From an uncultured Planctomycetota bacterium (lineage in GTDB: Bacteria; Planctomycetota; Phycisphaerae; UBA1845; Fen-1342): a stretch of DNA of 64,000 nt. Position 1 is the stretch's first letter; each line of letters opens with the position of its first letter. The position numbers and the translations under genes were made by a program. The stretch covers positions 248,001 through 312,000 of the forward strand of contig CAADGL010000007.1 in NCBI GenBank assembly GCA_900696525.1, in the 5' to 3' direction. The notes under the pieces are model-generated. The model worked only from the letters and a program-made list of their open reading frames with translations. It was not told the origin of the DNA and did not search any database. Positions 1 through 7,862 of the stretch are shown here, one piece after another.

Positions 1-897
1 CGACGTGCGTACGTCCTCGCGCGTCCGCGTCGACGTGCTGGTCTCGACGCCCTCGCTCGGCGTCTCGGTCGTCTTCTCACGCGCCGTCGGATCCAGCTCC
101 ACGCGCACGCTCACGCGAACCTGCGGATCGAACGCCACCTGCGCCTCGATCATCCGCCGGATCCGGCTCTCCTGCTCCCGGCGCAGCCGGTCCAGGTGCG
201 TCGTCGTCCCCGGCTGCTCCGCGTCCCAGTCCAGCGCCACGGCGCCGCTCGCGTCGACCACCTGCACGTTCTGCGGCGGCAGGCCGCGCACCGCGCCCGA
301 CACCAGCCGGGCCGCGTTGAGCGCCAGCGCCCGCGTCACCGGCTCGCCGCCCTGCATGAACAGCGTCACGCTCGCCGACGCCTGCGCCTCCTGCCGCGAG
401 AAGCCCCGCCGCGTTGCGCTCAGGTTCAGGAACACGTGCGCGTCGCGAACGCCCTGAAACGACCGCAGCACGCGCCGGATCTCGTTCTGGAGCGCCACCG
501 TCCAGCGCTTGTTGTTCTCTTCCTGGGATATCCACGGGTTGGATTCGGCCACCAGCGCCGCGAAGCCCACGCTCGTGTCCGTCGGCAGCTTCTCGCTCGC
601 CTGCAACTGCGCCAGCAACGCCTGGCGGTTCGCCGACGCCCGCACCAGCACGCGCGCTCCTTGCGTGCGGTAGCTCTCCCCCAGCGCGTCCAGGCCCGCC
701 GTCACGCGCGCCAGGTCGTCGCCCGAAAGGTCCTGCGACAACAGCGGGGTCATGTCCGGCGTGGCCGCCCACTGCGCCAGCCAGAACACCGACGCCAGCA
801 CCAGCGCCGCGCCCAGGCCGATCGCCACGCGCTGCGAGACCGTCAGGCCGCGCAACTGCACCGACAGCCGCCCCATGTTGTCCTGAAACCAAGCCAT
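1..897 (-). CDS. fliF: Flagellar MS-ring protein FliF (3' end cut off by window)
   Basis: FliF builds the membrane-embedded MS ring on which the flagellar export gate and rotor assemble. The frame is open for 299 codons from the ATG at 897 to the window edge, so only the N-terminal part is seen. Residues about 23-42 form a hydrophobic membrane segment (VAIGLGAALVLASVFWLAQW). It is followed by the YscJ/FliF periplasmic fold, including ESNPWISQEENNKRW and a later segment FDPQVRVSVRVELDP. It is the last visible gene of the minus-strand series flgB-flgC-fliE-fliF, 123 bp after fliE, an order common to many flagellar operons. The C-terminal cytoplasmic FliG-binding end lies outside the window. Identity is firm from both sequence and context. 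Confidence 0.93.
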   Translation of the reverse strand, partial: MAWFQDNMGRLSVQLRGLTVSQRVAIGLGAALVLASVFWLAQWAATPDMTPLLSQDLSGDDLARVTAGLDALGESYRTQGARVLVRASANRQALLAQLQASEKLPTDTSVGFAALVAESNPWISQEENNKRWTVALQNEIRRVLRSFQGVRDAHVFLNLSATRRGFSRQEAQASASVTLFMQGGEPVTRALALNAARLVSGAVRGLPPQNVQVVDASGAVALDWDAEQPGTTTHLDRLRREQESRIRRMIEAQVAFDPQVRVSVRVELDPTAREKTTETPSEGVETSTSTRTREDVRTS

Positions 898-1020
898 CCG
901 TGGCTCCGGCTAACCTGCGCGGCAGAGGCGGGCGGGCTTGGCCGGGCGCGGGCGGACGCCCGTCCGCGGTGTGCGGCCCTGCCGTCGAATGCGGGCAAGC
1001 CGCCCCTCCGCGGCCGGTCA

Positions 1021-1323
1021 TCAGACGCGCATGTTCTGCAACTCCTGGTAGGCGTCCACCAGCTTGTTGCGAATCTCCATCAGCAGGCTGAACGCCACGT
1101 CCGCCTTGCGCGCCGTCACCAGCACGTCGGTCACGCTGTCACTCTGCCCGGCCATCAGCCGCTTCAGGTCCTCATCGGCCTCGCTCTGCATGCGGCTGAC
1201 CTGCTCGAGCTGCCCGCGCAGCATCGCGGCGAAATCGTCCCCGCCCGCGCCGCCGGACGCCGGCTTCGTGCCCGCGCTGAGCGGTGCAATCGGCCTCAGA
1301 CCGTTGACGGTGAGGTCGGACAT
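1021..1323 (-). CDS. fliE: Flagellar hook-basal body protein FliE
   Basis: FliE is the small adaptor that joins the MS ring to the proximal rod and is needed for export of rod proteins. The 100-residue length is normal for the family. The conserved C-terminal half is clear, with a helix containing VTDVLVTARKADVAFSLLME and the ending NKLVDAYQELQNMRV. The N-terminal 40 residues are variable, as usual in this family. The ATG at 1323 has a GGAG ribosome binding site about 10 bases upstream. It lies 87 bp after flgC and 123 bp before fliF on the same strand and is probably cotranscribed with them. Confidence 0.95.
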   Translation of the reverse strand: MSDLTVNGLRPIAPLSAGTKPASGGAGGDDFAAMLRGQLEQVSRMQSEADEDLKRLMAGQSDSVTDVLVTARKADVAFSLLMEIRNKLVDAYQELQNMRV

Positions 1324-1410
1324 GGTTCATTCACTCCACAAGTCGCTGCCGGCTCGTGCGCCCGGCCTCATCCCCATCGTCGCCGCCGGGCCTCCGTGCC
1401 CCGCCGGCCC

Positions 1411-1821
1411 CTAGGCCATCAACTGGATCGCCTGCTCGATCATGCCGCGTGTCACGTTCATCATCGCCAGGTTGGCCTCGTAGGCCCGGCTCGCCGCGAG
1501 GGCGTCGATGTACTCCATCGTGATGCTGACGTTCGGGTAGCGCACGTAACCGCGCAGCGGGCCGTCCACAATCGCGTGCGGATGCCCCGGGTCGAATTGC
1601 AGCCGCGCTTCCGACGGATCCTCCAGCACCTCGGCCACGTGCACCCCCGCACCACCGCCGGCGGTCCCTTCCCCGAAGGTCACCACGCGCCGCCGATAGG
1701 GCTCGATCCGCCCGTCCGCCTGCGCCGTCGTAAAGGCGTTGGCGATGTTGCCGGCGATCACGTCCATGCGGACGCGCTGCGCGACGAGGGCCGATTGGCT
1801 GACATCGAGCGAGCCGATCAC
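1411..1821 (-). CDS. flgC: Flagellar basal-body rod protein FlgC
   Basis: FlgC is one of the proximal rod proteins secreted through the flagellar type III apparatus. The 136-residue protein has the rod/hook N-terminal signature (SALVAQRVRMDVIAGNIANA) and the matching C-terminal helix with YIDALAASRAYEANLAM. These two regions form the coiled-coil D0 domain. Its ATG overlaps the flgB stop by four bases (ATGA), so translation is probably coupled. Length and motifs are normal for FlgC, and the position between flgB and fliE agrees. Confidence 0.96.
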   Translation of the reverse strand: MIGSLDVSQSALVAQRVRMDVIAGNIANAFTTAQADGRIEPYRRRVVTFGEGTAGGGAGVHVAEVLEDPSEARLQFDPGHPHAIVDGPLRGYVRYPNVSITMEYIDALAASRAYEANLAMMNVTRGMIEQAIQLMA

Positions 1822-2249
1822 GCGTTTCTACCCCGGATGGCCTGAATCAGGCCGTCGAACTTGCCCTTGAGCTGCGTCATTGCGAAACGGTAGGTCAGCG
1901 CGTTCTCGTGAATCTGCGCCACCACGCGCTCGATCTGCGCGTTCGTCCCGTCGTGAAACAGCACGTTCTCCGCCGGCGCCCGGCTCGGCCGGCTCTGCAA
2001 CCGTCCCCGCGCATCCGTCCCGAACTGCCCCGTGTCGCGCAGCTCCAGCCGCTCTCCGGGCCGCGCCTTCTCCAGCGCCTCGCGCAGCGCCGCCTGAAAA
2101 CCCTTCGCATCGAGCTGCCTGGCCTGGTAGTCCGGCGTGTCGATGTTCGCCAGATTCTCGGCCAGCACGCGGTGCCGGTCTTCGGCGAAACGCGCCATCA
2201 GGTGCAGCCCCTGGCGCACCGGCGTGTTGAGGACTCGATCGAGCCACAT
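1818..2249 (-). CDS. flgB: Flagellar basal-body rod protein FlgB
   Basis: FlgB is the most cell-proximal rod subunit. I start at the ATG at 2249 (MWLDRVLNTPVRQGLHLM) because a GGGAG ribosome binding site lies 7 bases upstream. A longer in-frame extension to 2285 would run into the promoter. The 143-residue protein has the conserved segment HRVLAENLANIDTPDYQARQ and the C-terminal helix ending LTYRFAMTQLKGKFDGLIQA. It heads the flgB-flgC-fliE-fliF series and overlaps flgC by four bases. A sigma-54-type promoter at 2281-2296 directly precedes it, which fits control by the NtrC-type activator encoded just upstream. Confidence 0.95.
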   Translation of the reverse strand: MWLDRVLNTPVRQGLHLMARFAEDRHRVLAENLANIDTPDYQARQLDAKGFQAALREALEKARPGERLELRDTGQFGTDARGRLQSRPSRAPAENVLFHDGTNAQIERVVAQIHENALTYRFAMTQLKGKFDGLIQAIRGRNA

Positions 2250-2280
2250 GTTCAGACTCCCACGCGGGCTTCCAGAAACC

Positions 2281-2296
2281 AGCAAGCCGCATGCCG
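2281..2296 (-). promoter_or_regulatory. Sigma-54 (-24/-12) promoter of flgB operon
   Basis: Read on the minus strand, the site is CGGCATGCGGCTTGCT. It matches the sigma-54 consensus (TGGCAC-N5-TTGCW): the GG and GC dinucleotides are exactly 10 bases apart and the TTGCT element is complete. It sits in the 81-bp gap between the activator gene stop (2331) and the flgB start (2249), with an expected transcript start near 2270. The neighbouring gene is an activator of the type that works only with sigma-54, which supports the call. Found by eye. Confidence 0.65.
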
Positions 2297-2330
2297 CGCA
2301 TTCGAGCGCGGGCGGCGCGCTCAGGCGCCG

Positions 2331-3794
2331 TCAGACGTGCGCCGGCTCGCGCACGTTCAGCGCCTGAGCCGCTGGCGCCGCCGCCGCCGTTGCCGGGGCG
2401 GCCGTCAGGCGCCGCGTCCAGGTCTCCTCGAACGTGCCCTCCTCGCGCCACTTCTTGAGCTTCAGGCCCAGCGTCCGCAGGCCGATGCCAAGCGCCCGGG
2501 CCGTGCGCTCGCGATGCCCCGAGAACCGCTGCAGCGTGCGCATGATCAAGTCGCGCTCGGCGTCGGAGAGAATCTGCCCGTCACGGTAGCTCACCTTCTC
2601 CGCCGCCGCATGGCCGGCGACCAGCGCCCCCGTCAGCAGCGGACGAACCGCGGCCGGCGTCACGTCGCGGCCGGCTTCCAGCACGCAGACGCGCTCGCAC
2701 AGGTTCTGAAGCTCGCGCACGTTCCCCGGCCAGTGATAGTCGGTCAGCAGCGCCACGGTCTCACCCGGGAACCGCGGCCGCTCGCGCCCCTCACGCGCGC
2801 AGACCCGCGTGACGAATGCGTCGAGCAACTGCGGAATGTCCTCGCGCCGCTCGCGCAGCGGCGGAACCTCGATCGGCAGCACGCTCAGCCGGTAGTACAG
2901 GTCCTCGCGGAAGCGCGCCTTCGCCGCCCAGTCGCGCAGGTCGCGGTTCGTCGTCGCGATGACCCGCACGTCGATCCGCCGCGTCACCGAGCTGCCGACG
3001 CGCTCGAACTCGCGCTCCTGGAGCACGCGCAGCAGCTTGGCCTGCATGCCCGGGTCGATCTCCGACACCTCATCCAGCAGCAGCGTGCCCCCATCCGCCA
3101 GCTCGAACCGCCCCTTGCGAAGCCGGTCGGCTCCCGTGAACGCCCCCTTCTCGTGGCCGAACAACTCGCTCTCCAGCAGCGTCGGCGACAACGCCGCGCA
3201 GTTCACGCACAGCATCGGGTTGCTGCGCCTCGGCGACGCCGCGTGGATCGCCCGCGCGATCATCTCCTTGCCCGTGCCGCTCTCGCCGCTGATCAGCACG
3301 GTCGCGCTGCTCTGCGCCACGCGATCGATCTTCTCCAGCACCGGGCGCATCGCCGACGACGACCCGATCAGCTTCAACTCGTGGTTCAGATCCTCGATCG
3401 TCCGCCGCATCACCTCGTTGTCCCGCAGCATGTCGCGCTCGCGAACCGCCCGCTCGATCAGGATCGCCACCTCCTCGGCGTTGAACGGCTTCTGGATGTA
3501 GTCGAAGGCGCCCAGCTTCATCGCCTCCACCGCCGTGTCCACCGACGCGTACGCCGTCATCAGGATCACCGGCACGTCCAGCCCCAGCCGCCGCATCTCG
3601 CGCAGCAGCGCCACCCCGTCCATCCCCGGCAGCCGCAGGTCGCTCAGCACCACGTCGAACGACCGCTGCCGGATGTCCGTCAACGCCTCGTGCGCCGTGG
3701 CGAACGAGTACACCTTGTGATCCTGGGCCTTCAGTGTTTCCTCGACCGAGCCACGCATCAACGGCTGGTCATCGATCACGCATACGCACGCCAT
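2331..3794 (-). CDS. Sigma-54-dependent response regulator (NtrC/FlrC type)
   Basis: This is a three-domain transcription activator. An N-terminal receiver domain (residues 1-115) has acidic D8-D9, phospho-acceptor D52 in LSDLRLPGMDG, and K102. A central AAA+ domain has Walker A GESGTGKE (170-177), the sigma-54 contact loop GAFTGA (218-223) and Walker B GTLLLDE. A C-terminal Fis-type helix-turn-helix (ARALGIGLRTLGLKLKKW) is followed by an Ala-rich tail. The ATG at 3794 has GAGG 7 bases upstream. It follows the histidine kinase gene by 19 bp, so the two form a two-component pair. Adjacent flagellar genes and the sigma-54 promoter before flgB suggest it controls flagellar gene expression, as FlrC/FleR/FlgR do. 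That target assignment is inference. Confidence 0.93.
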   Translation of the reverse strand: MACVCVIDDQPLMRGSVEETLKAQDHKVYSFATAHEALTDIRQRSFDVVLSDLRLPGMDGVALLREMRRLGLDVPVILMTAYASVDTAVEAMKLGAFDYIQKPFNAEEVAILIERAVRERDMLRDNEVMRRTIEDLNHELKLIGSSSAMRPVLEKIDRVAQSSATVLISGESGTGKEMIARAIHAASPRRSNPMLCVNCAALSPTLLESELFGHEKGAFTGADRLRKGRFELADGGTLLLDEVSEIDPGMQAKLLRVLQEREFERVGSSVTRRIDVRVIATTNRDLRDWAAKARFREDLYYRLSVLPIEVPPLRERREDIPQLLDAFVTRVCAREGRERPRFPGETVALLTDYHWPGNVRELQNLCERVCVLEAGRDVTPAAVRPLLTGALVAGHAAAEKVSYRDGQILSDAERDLIMRTLQRFSGHRERTARALGIGLRTLGLKLKKWREEGTFEETWTRRLTAAPATAAAAPAAQALNVREPAHV

Positions 3795-3813
3795 GGCCAA
3801 ACCTCGCTTCTAT

Positions 3814-4704
3814 CTAGGCCGCGCTGGATTGAAGGTTCTCTTCGGCGGACGAATGAACGCGACCACTGCCGCCGCCGTACGGCAGGGTCATCATGAACTC
3901 GGCGCCACCCTCGGGACGGTTGCGCACCGTCAGCGATCCGCCATGCGCCTCAACCAGGCGATGGGCGATCGTCAGCCCCAGCCCCGTCCCGTGACTCTTC
4001 GTCGTGAAGAATGGATCGAACACCCGGTCGAGATGCTCCGGGGCCAGCCCCGGCCCTTCGTCCGCCACGGTGACCCGCACCACCGTGCCCTCCGCCGCAA
4101 CCCCAAGGCGAATCGCACTGCCCTGCGGCGCGAAGTCGGCGGCGTTCTCGATCAGGTTCACCAGCACGCGCTGAATCGCCGACGCGTCGCACACCAGCGA
4201 AACCGCCGCGTCCTCGAACTCCGCCGAGAGCGCCACGCCGCGCCGCGTCAGCACCGGGCAGCACAGGTCGCGCGCCCGGGCGACGATGTCCGAAAGCCGG
4301 TGCGGAGCCAGTTCGCAGGAGCGCGGCGCGAGCGCCAGCGTGTCCCGCACGACGCCGTCGATCGCCTGCACGCCCGCGTCGATCTTCTCGATCAGCGCCA
4401 GCGCCGAGCCCAGCGAACGGCACTCGCGCCGCAGCAGCCCGCTGTATAGCTGGATCGCCCCAAGCGGATTGCGAACCTCATGCGCCACCCCCGCCGCCAG
4501 CTCGCCCAGCGAAGCCAATCGCCGGCGGCGCTCGAGCTCGCGATCCTTGCTGGCCAGCTCCCCGCGCAGCAGCGCCACCTCGCGCTCCAGCGACTCGTGA
4601 GTGAGTTGCAGCCGCTGGGTGGCCTCGAGGTACTCGCGCAGCACGACGCCGAGCTGCTCCACGCTCGAACCGGACTGCGCAATCGCCTTCGCGTCGGTAG
4701 ACAT
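3814..4704 (-). CDS. Cytoplasmic sensor histidine kinase (FlrB/FleS-like)
   Basis: This soluble histidine kinase probably phosphorylates the adjacent sigma-54 activator. I start at the ATG at 4704, which has GGAG 6 bases upstream; the frame stays open further upstream without support. The 296 residues comprise an N-terminal coiled coil (about 20-62) without membrane segments, the HisKA box with H75 in AAGVAHEVRNPLGAI, and a HATPase_c domain. The latter has the N box NLIENAADF, G1 DEGPGLAPE, F box DPFFTTKSHG and G2 GTGLGLTI. There is no PAS or periplasmic sensor, so the input is probably cytoplasmic, for example assembly state of the flagellar export gate as for FlrB-like kinases. This is inference from context. 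Confidence 0.92.
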   Translation of the reverse strand: MSTDAKAIAQSGSSVEQLGVVLREYLEATQRLQLTHESLEREVALLRGELASKDRELERRRRLASLGELAAGVAHEVRNPLGAIQLYSGLLRRECRSLGSALALIEKIDAGVQAIDGVVRDTLALAPRSCELAPHRLSDIVARARDLCCPVLTRRGVALSAEFEDAAVSLVCDASAIQRVLVNLIENAADFAPQGSAIRLGVAAEGTVVRVTVADEGPGLAPEHLDRVFDPFFTTKSHGTGLGLTIAHRLVEAHGGSLTVRNRPEGGAEFMMTLPYGGGSGRVHSSAEENLQSSAA

Positions 4705-4768
4705 CCGTGTCTCCGTCGTCTTCAGTCCCGCCAGCGCGCCTCGCCCACGCTCGCCTTCAGAACATGCC

Positions 4769-5221
4769 TCAGCCGGAAAGGTCGGCGGATCCCGCTTCGG
4801 CGGCACACGCACCGTAGGCCGTGTTCACCGCCTGCCCGCCCCCCAGCCCCGACAGGTTCGCCGCCATCGAGTCCTTCCGCGCCGAAAGCAGCGCGCCGTC
4901 TTCCTGATCGGCCCTCAGGATCGATTGCAGCGTCCGGTTGATCTCCTCCAGCAGCCCCGCGGCCGTCTGCTGGCACTCGGGCGAAAGCCCCTGATACACC
5001 CCCGCCCAGTCCTGTCGGCAGGGCGCCAGTTGCTCGTTGATCTGCGCCAGCCGCGTCACCAGCCGGCGACGTTCGCTCAGAACCCTGAGCAGCAGCTCCG
5101 GCTGATCCCCGCACACCAGCGTTCGTTGCCGCTGGCTCAGCTCATGCAAGCTGTGGTAGAGGTCCCGCTGCTGCCGCAGCAGCTTGATGAGCCGCGCCGA
5201 GCTGAACTTCTCCGCTTCCAA
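4769..5221 (-). CDS. flgN: FlgN-like flagellar export chaperone
   Basis: This helical 150-residue protein resembles the FlgN family, chaperones of the hook-filament junction proteins FlgK and FlgL. The first 100 residues are predicted long helices rich in Leu, Gln and Arg (for example LIKLLRQQRDLYHSLHELSQ and LLRVLSERRRLVTRLAQIN). The tail is Gly/Ala-rich. No ATG is available at the N-terminus. The TTG at 5221 has a strong GGGAG site 5 bases away and is taken as the start. It lies in a same-strand series between the TPR protein and the histidine kinase. FlgN proteins diverge strongly, so the family call rests partly on the flagellar context. Confidence 0.7.
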   Translation of the reverse strand: MEAEKFSSARLIKLLRQQRDLYHSLHELSQRQRTLVCGDQPELLLRVLSERRRLVTRLAQINEQLAPCRQDWAGVYQGLSPECQQTAAGLLEEINRTLQSILRADQEDGALLSARKDSMAANLSGLGGGQAVNTAYGACAAEAGSADLSG

Positions 5222-5251
5222 CGTCTCTCTCCCGGCGCAGCCGGTCCCGTG

Positions 5252-7660
5252 CTATCTGCTATCGGCGAAAACGTCGCGGAACAGGTGCGAACCGGCGACC
5301 GCGGCCAGGTACTGCTCCCACTGGACGCGGGACTGCGACAGCGGACCCGCCTCAAACGCCGCCTCCGGCATGCTCCGAAGCAGCCACCGGGCATTCTCCA
5401 CCGCACGCGCCGCCTCGATCATCTGACCCTGCCGCAGATGGATGTTCGCGATCTGGACGTGCGCAATCAGTGCCGATGACTCGTGCTGATAACGCGCCGC
5501 GGCCTGACGGTAGAGCGTCAGGGCCGTCTGGAGCGTCCCCGGCTCGTTCAGCTCGTAGTGGCAGTCCGCCAGGTAGAGCAGCGCCGTCCGCTGGTAGAGT
5601 TCTCGGTCCGATCCGTCGGTGGCGCCGGCTTCCAGCCCGCTGCCTGTGGTACCGGCTTCCGGAGCCGACGACTCAACCCGCTCCAGGTACGCCGCGAACA
5701 GGTCGCACGCCGTTCGAAAACGGGCCCGGCTTTCCTCGGCCGCGCGCGTCGGCAGGGCGTCTGAAGGTGGGTTGTCGCGCAGCTCGTACGCGCTGCACCT
5801 GTAGGCGTTGGCCAGCAGGAATCTCACCCGCTCCCCCGCCGGATCGTCGGGATACAGCCGAAGGTAGTCGTCGAGCCGGCGGATCGCGAGCGAAAAACGG
5901 CCTTCCTCGAACAACAGCTCTCCAAGCGTGTAAAGGGCCTCCCTGAACACGCGGGCCTCCGGCGACATGTTCTCGGCCTCGAGCAGACTGAGAAGCAGTT
6001 GCTCCGCCTCTCCGACGCCGGCGGCGCCGCGCCGCAACAGCATCTGGGCCCGCAGCAGTCGTGCCCGGGCGGCTTCCTCGAGCTTCGGGAAGCGCAGCTC
6101 CAGCTCGTTGTACCAGCGCTGCGCCGCGTCCGGCGCCCCCTCGGCCTCGCAGCTCCGCCCCAGTTGCAACAGCGCCGCCGGCAGTCGTGGATCGTCGCCG
6201 CGCAGCAGTACGAACTGCTCCAGCAGCCGCCGCGCGTCGGCGATGTGGCCCGACTCGTCGCATTGCTGGATCGCCGCCCACATCAGTTTCGAGCGCGCCT
6301 CAACGTCGTCAGGACACAACTGGCTGGCCAGCTCGAAGTGCCGCGCCGCGGCCGCGTGATAGGCCAGGCCTTTCTCGCGATCCTGCTCGCTCTCGGCGGC
6401 CCGCACGTTGATCTCGGCCAGGGTTCGATGCAGCTCCTGCCGGCTGGCCAGCTCGCTCGGCGCCGTCAACTCCAGCGCCAGCGCCAGGTACCCGACCGCC
6501 GACCCCGAATCGCCCAGCGCCAGCCGCTGCTGGAAGATGCGCTGCATCGCCCGGTTCAACCGCGGTATGCCCGAGAGGGCCGTCTCGCTCTTCGGATCAA
6601 ACGAGGCGGCCGCAGCCCGCACCAGCCGCCAGGCGGTCTCGTGGCGCTCAAGCGCGGCGAGGGCGGCGGCGCGCCCGATGGTCGCCGCCACGAATCCGTC
6701 GCCGCGGGCGTCGAGCCCGATGGCCTGGTCGAAGTAGTCCAGCGCGGCTTGCGGCCGGTGCTCGGCCAGTTCGACGTAGCCGCTGAGCACGCGGTTGAGG
6801 GCCGGGAGAAAGCCCGCGCGATCCATCTCGGCGTCGACGGTGATGCGCCGCGTCAGCCAGGCATCGACCTCGTGCACGAGCGGCTCGGCCTCGAGGTGTC
6901 GATCCAGGTTGATCAGCAGCCAGGCGCGGAGGTAGTCCCCGTAACCCTTCAGGTCCGATCGCGTGAAGGCCTCGCCGTAGCGCAGCAGCACGTTCTCCGC
7001 GCGGCCCAGGTCGCCGCTGTCGAACGCCTGCTGCATCGCGTTCTGAACACCCCACCACAGGTACGCCGGCGAGATCCCCTCCTCGCTCAGCAATTCCGCC
7101 AGCAGCTCCCGCCGCTGCTGCTCCTGCGACGGAAGGCTCTCCAGCAGCCGCACCAGCGACCGCAAGGCCCACCGGCGCTCCTCACCCTCCGGAACGCGAT
7201 CCAGCACCCGTCGATACGCCTGGATCGCCTCGTTCGTCCGCCGCTGCCAGTTGTACGCCTCCGCCACCCGCAACAGCGCCGCCGGCGACTGCTCCACGTG
7301 CAGCTTGGCCGCCGCGTCCGCGTGATCGAGAATCAGCGTGACGTTCTCGCGGATCGGCGCAGACCGCAGCGCCTCCTGTCGATACACAACGTCCGATAGC
7401 ATCTCGTGCAGCCGGCCCCGTTGCTCGTCCGGCAGCGCCGGATGCATCTGCAACAGGTTCGCGATCGCGTCCGCCGCATCCGAGTACCGCTTGCCTTCGC
7501 GCAGAACGTGCAGGTCGGCGAGCACCGAGTCGAAGTCGACTTCGATCGTCTTCGGGCGCAGCGCGTTGCCGCCCAGGGCCAGCGCCAGAATCGCCACGAA
7601 CGCCGCCGGTATCTGCCAGCGCCCCGCAAACAACGTCAACAGTCCACGTAGCCGGAGCAC
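5252..7660 (-). CDS. Membrane-anchored TPR-repeat protein
   Basis: This is an 802-residue protein with one N-terminal membrane segment (IPAAFVAILALALGGNALR) and a long extracytoplasmic helical solenoid. Tetratricopeptide-like repeats can be seen throughout, for example AEAYNWQRRTNEAIQAYRR, LYTLGELLFEEGRFSLAIRR and TALLYLADCHYELNEPG. I prefer the GTG at 7660, preceded by GGAGG at 5 bases, over a TTG at 7696 that lacks a ribosome binding site. It precedes the flgN-like gene by 30 bp. TPR scaffolds of this sort are abundant in planctomycetes and no enzyme motif is visible. A role as assembly scaffold in the envelope, perhaps linked to the flagellar cluster, is only a guess. Confidence 0.85.
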   Translation of the reverse strand: MLRLRGLLTLFAGRWQIPAAFVAILALALGGNALRPKTIEVDFDSVLADLHVLREGKRYSDAADAIANLLQMHPALPDEQRGRLHEMLSDVVYRQEALRSAPIRENVTLILDHADAAAKLHVEQSPAALLRVAEAYNWQRRTNEAIQAYRRVLDRVPEGEERRWALRSLVRLLESLPSQEQQRRELLAELLSEEGISPAYLWWGVQNAMQQAFDSGDLGRAENVLLRYGEAFTRSDLKGYGDYLRAWLLINLDRHLEAEPLVHEVDAWLTRRITVDAEMDRAGFLPALNRVLSGYVELAEHRPQAALDYFDQAIGLDARGDGFVAATIGRAAALAALERHETAWRLVRAAAASFDPKSETALSGIPRLNRAMQRIFQQRLALGDSGSAVGYLALALELTAPSELASRQELHRTLAEINVRAAESEQDREKGLAYHAAAARHFELASQLCPDDVEARSKLMWAAIQQCDESGHIADARRLLEQFVLLRGDDPRLPAALLQLGRSCEAEGAPDAAQRWYNELELRFPKLEEAARARLLRAQMLLRRGAAGVGEAEQLLLSLLEAENMSPEARVFREALYTLGELLFEEGRFSLAIRRLDDYLRLYPDDPAGERVRFLLANAYRCSAYELRDNPPSDALPTRAAEESRARFRTACDLFAAYLERVESSAPEAGTTGSGLEAGATDGSDRELYQRTALLYLADCHYELNEPGTLQTALTLYRQAAARYQHESSALIAHVQIANIHLRQGQMIEAARAVENARWLLRSMPEAAFEAGPLSQSRVQWEQYLAAVAGSHLFRDVFADSR

Positions 7661-7862
7661 CAGTTCCTCCGAGCGACGACGGATGCGCCCCCGCAACCAT
7701 GGCGGTCGTCGCGGGCGCGCAGGCGCGCTCTTCGTTCCTATCGGATACCCGGCCCCTGCCGGCCAAGCGCCCCTGACCCTCCATCGGCGCCCGACCGAAT
7801 CTCGCCCGAAGCACTCCGGCGGCGAATCCCGATACTATCTCGCGGACCGGAGTTGATTCCTC

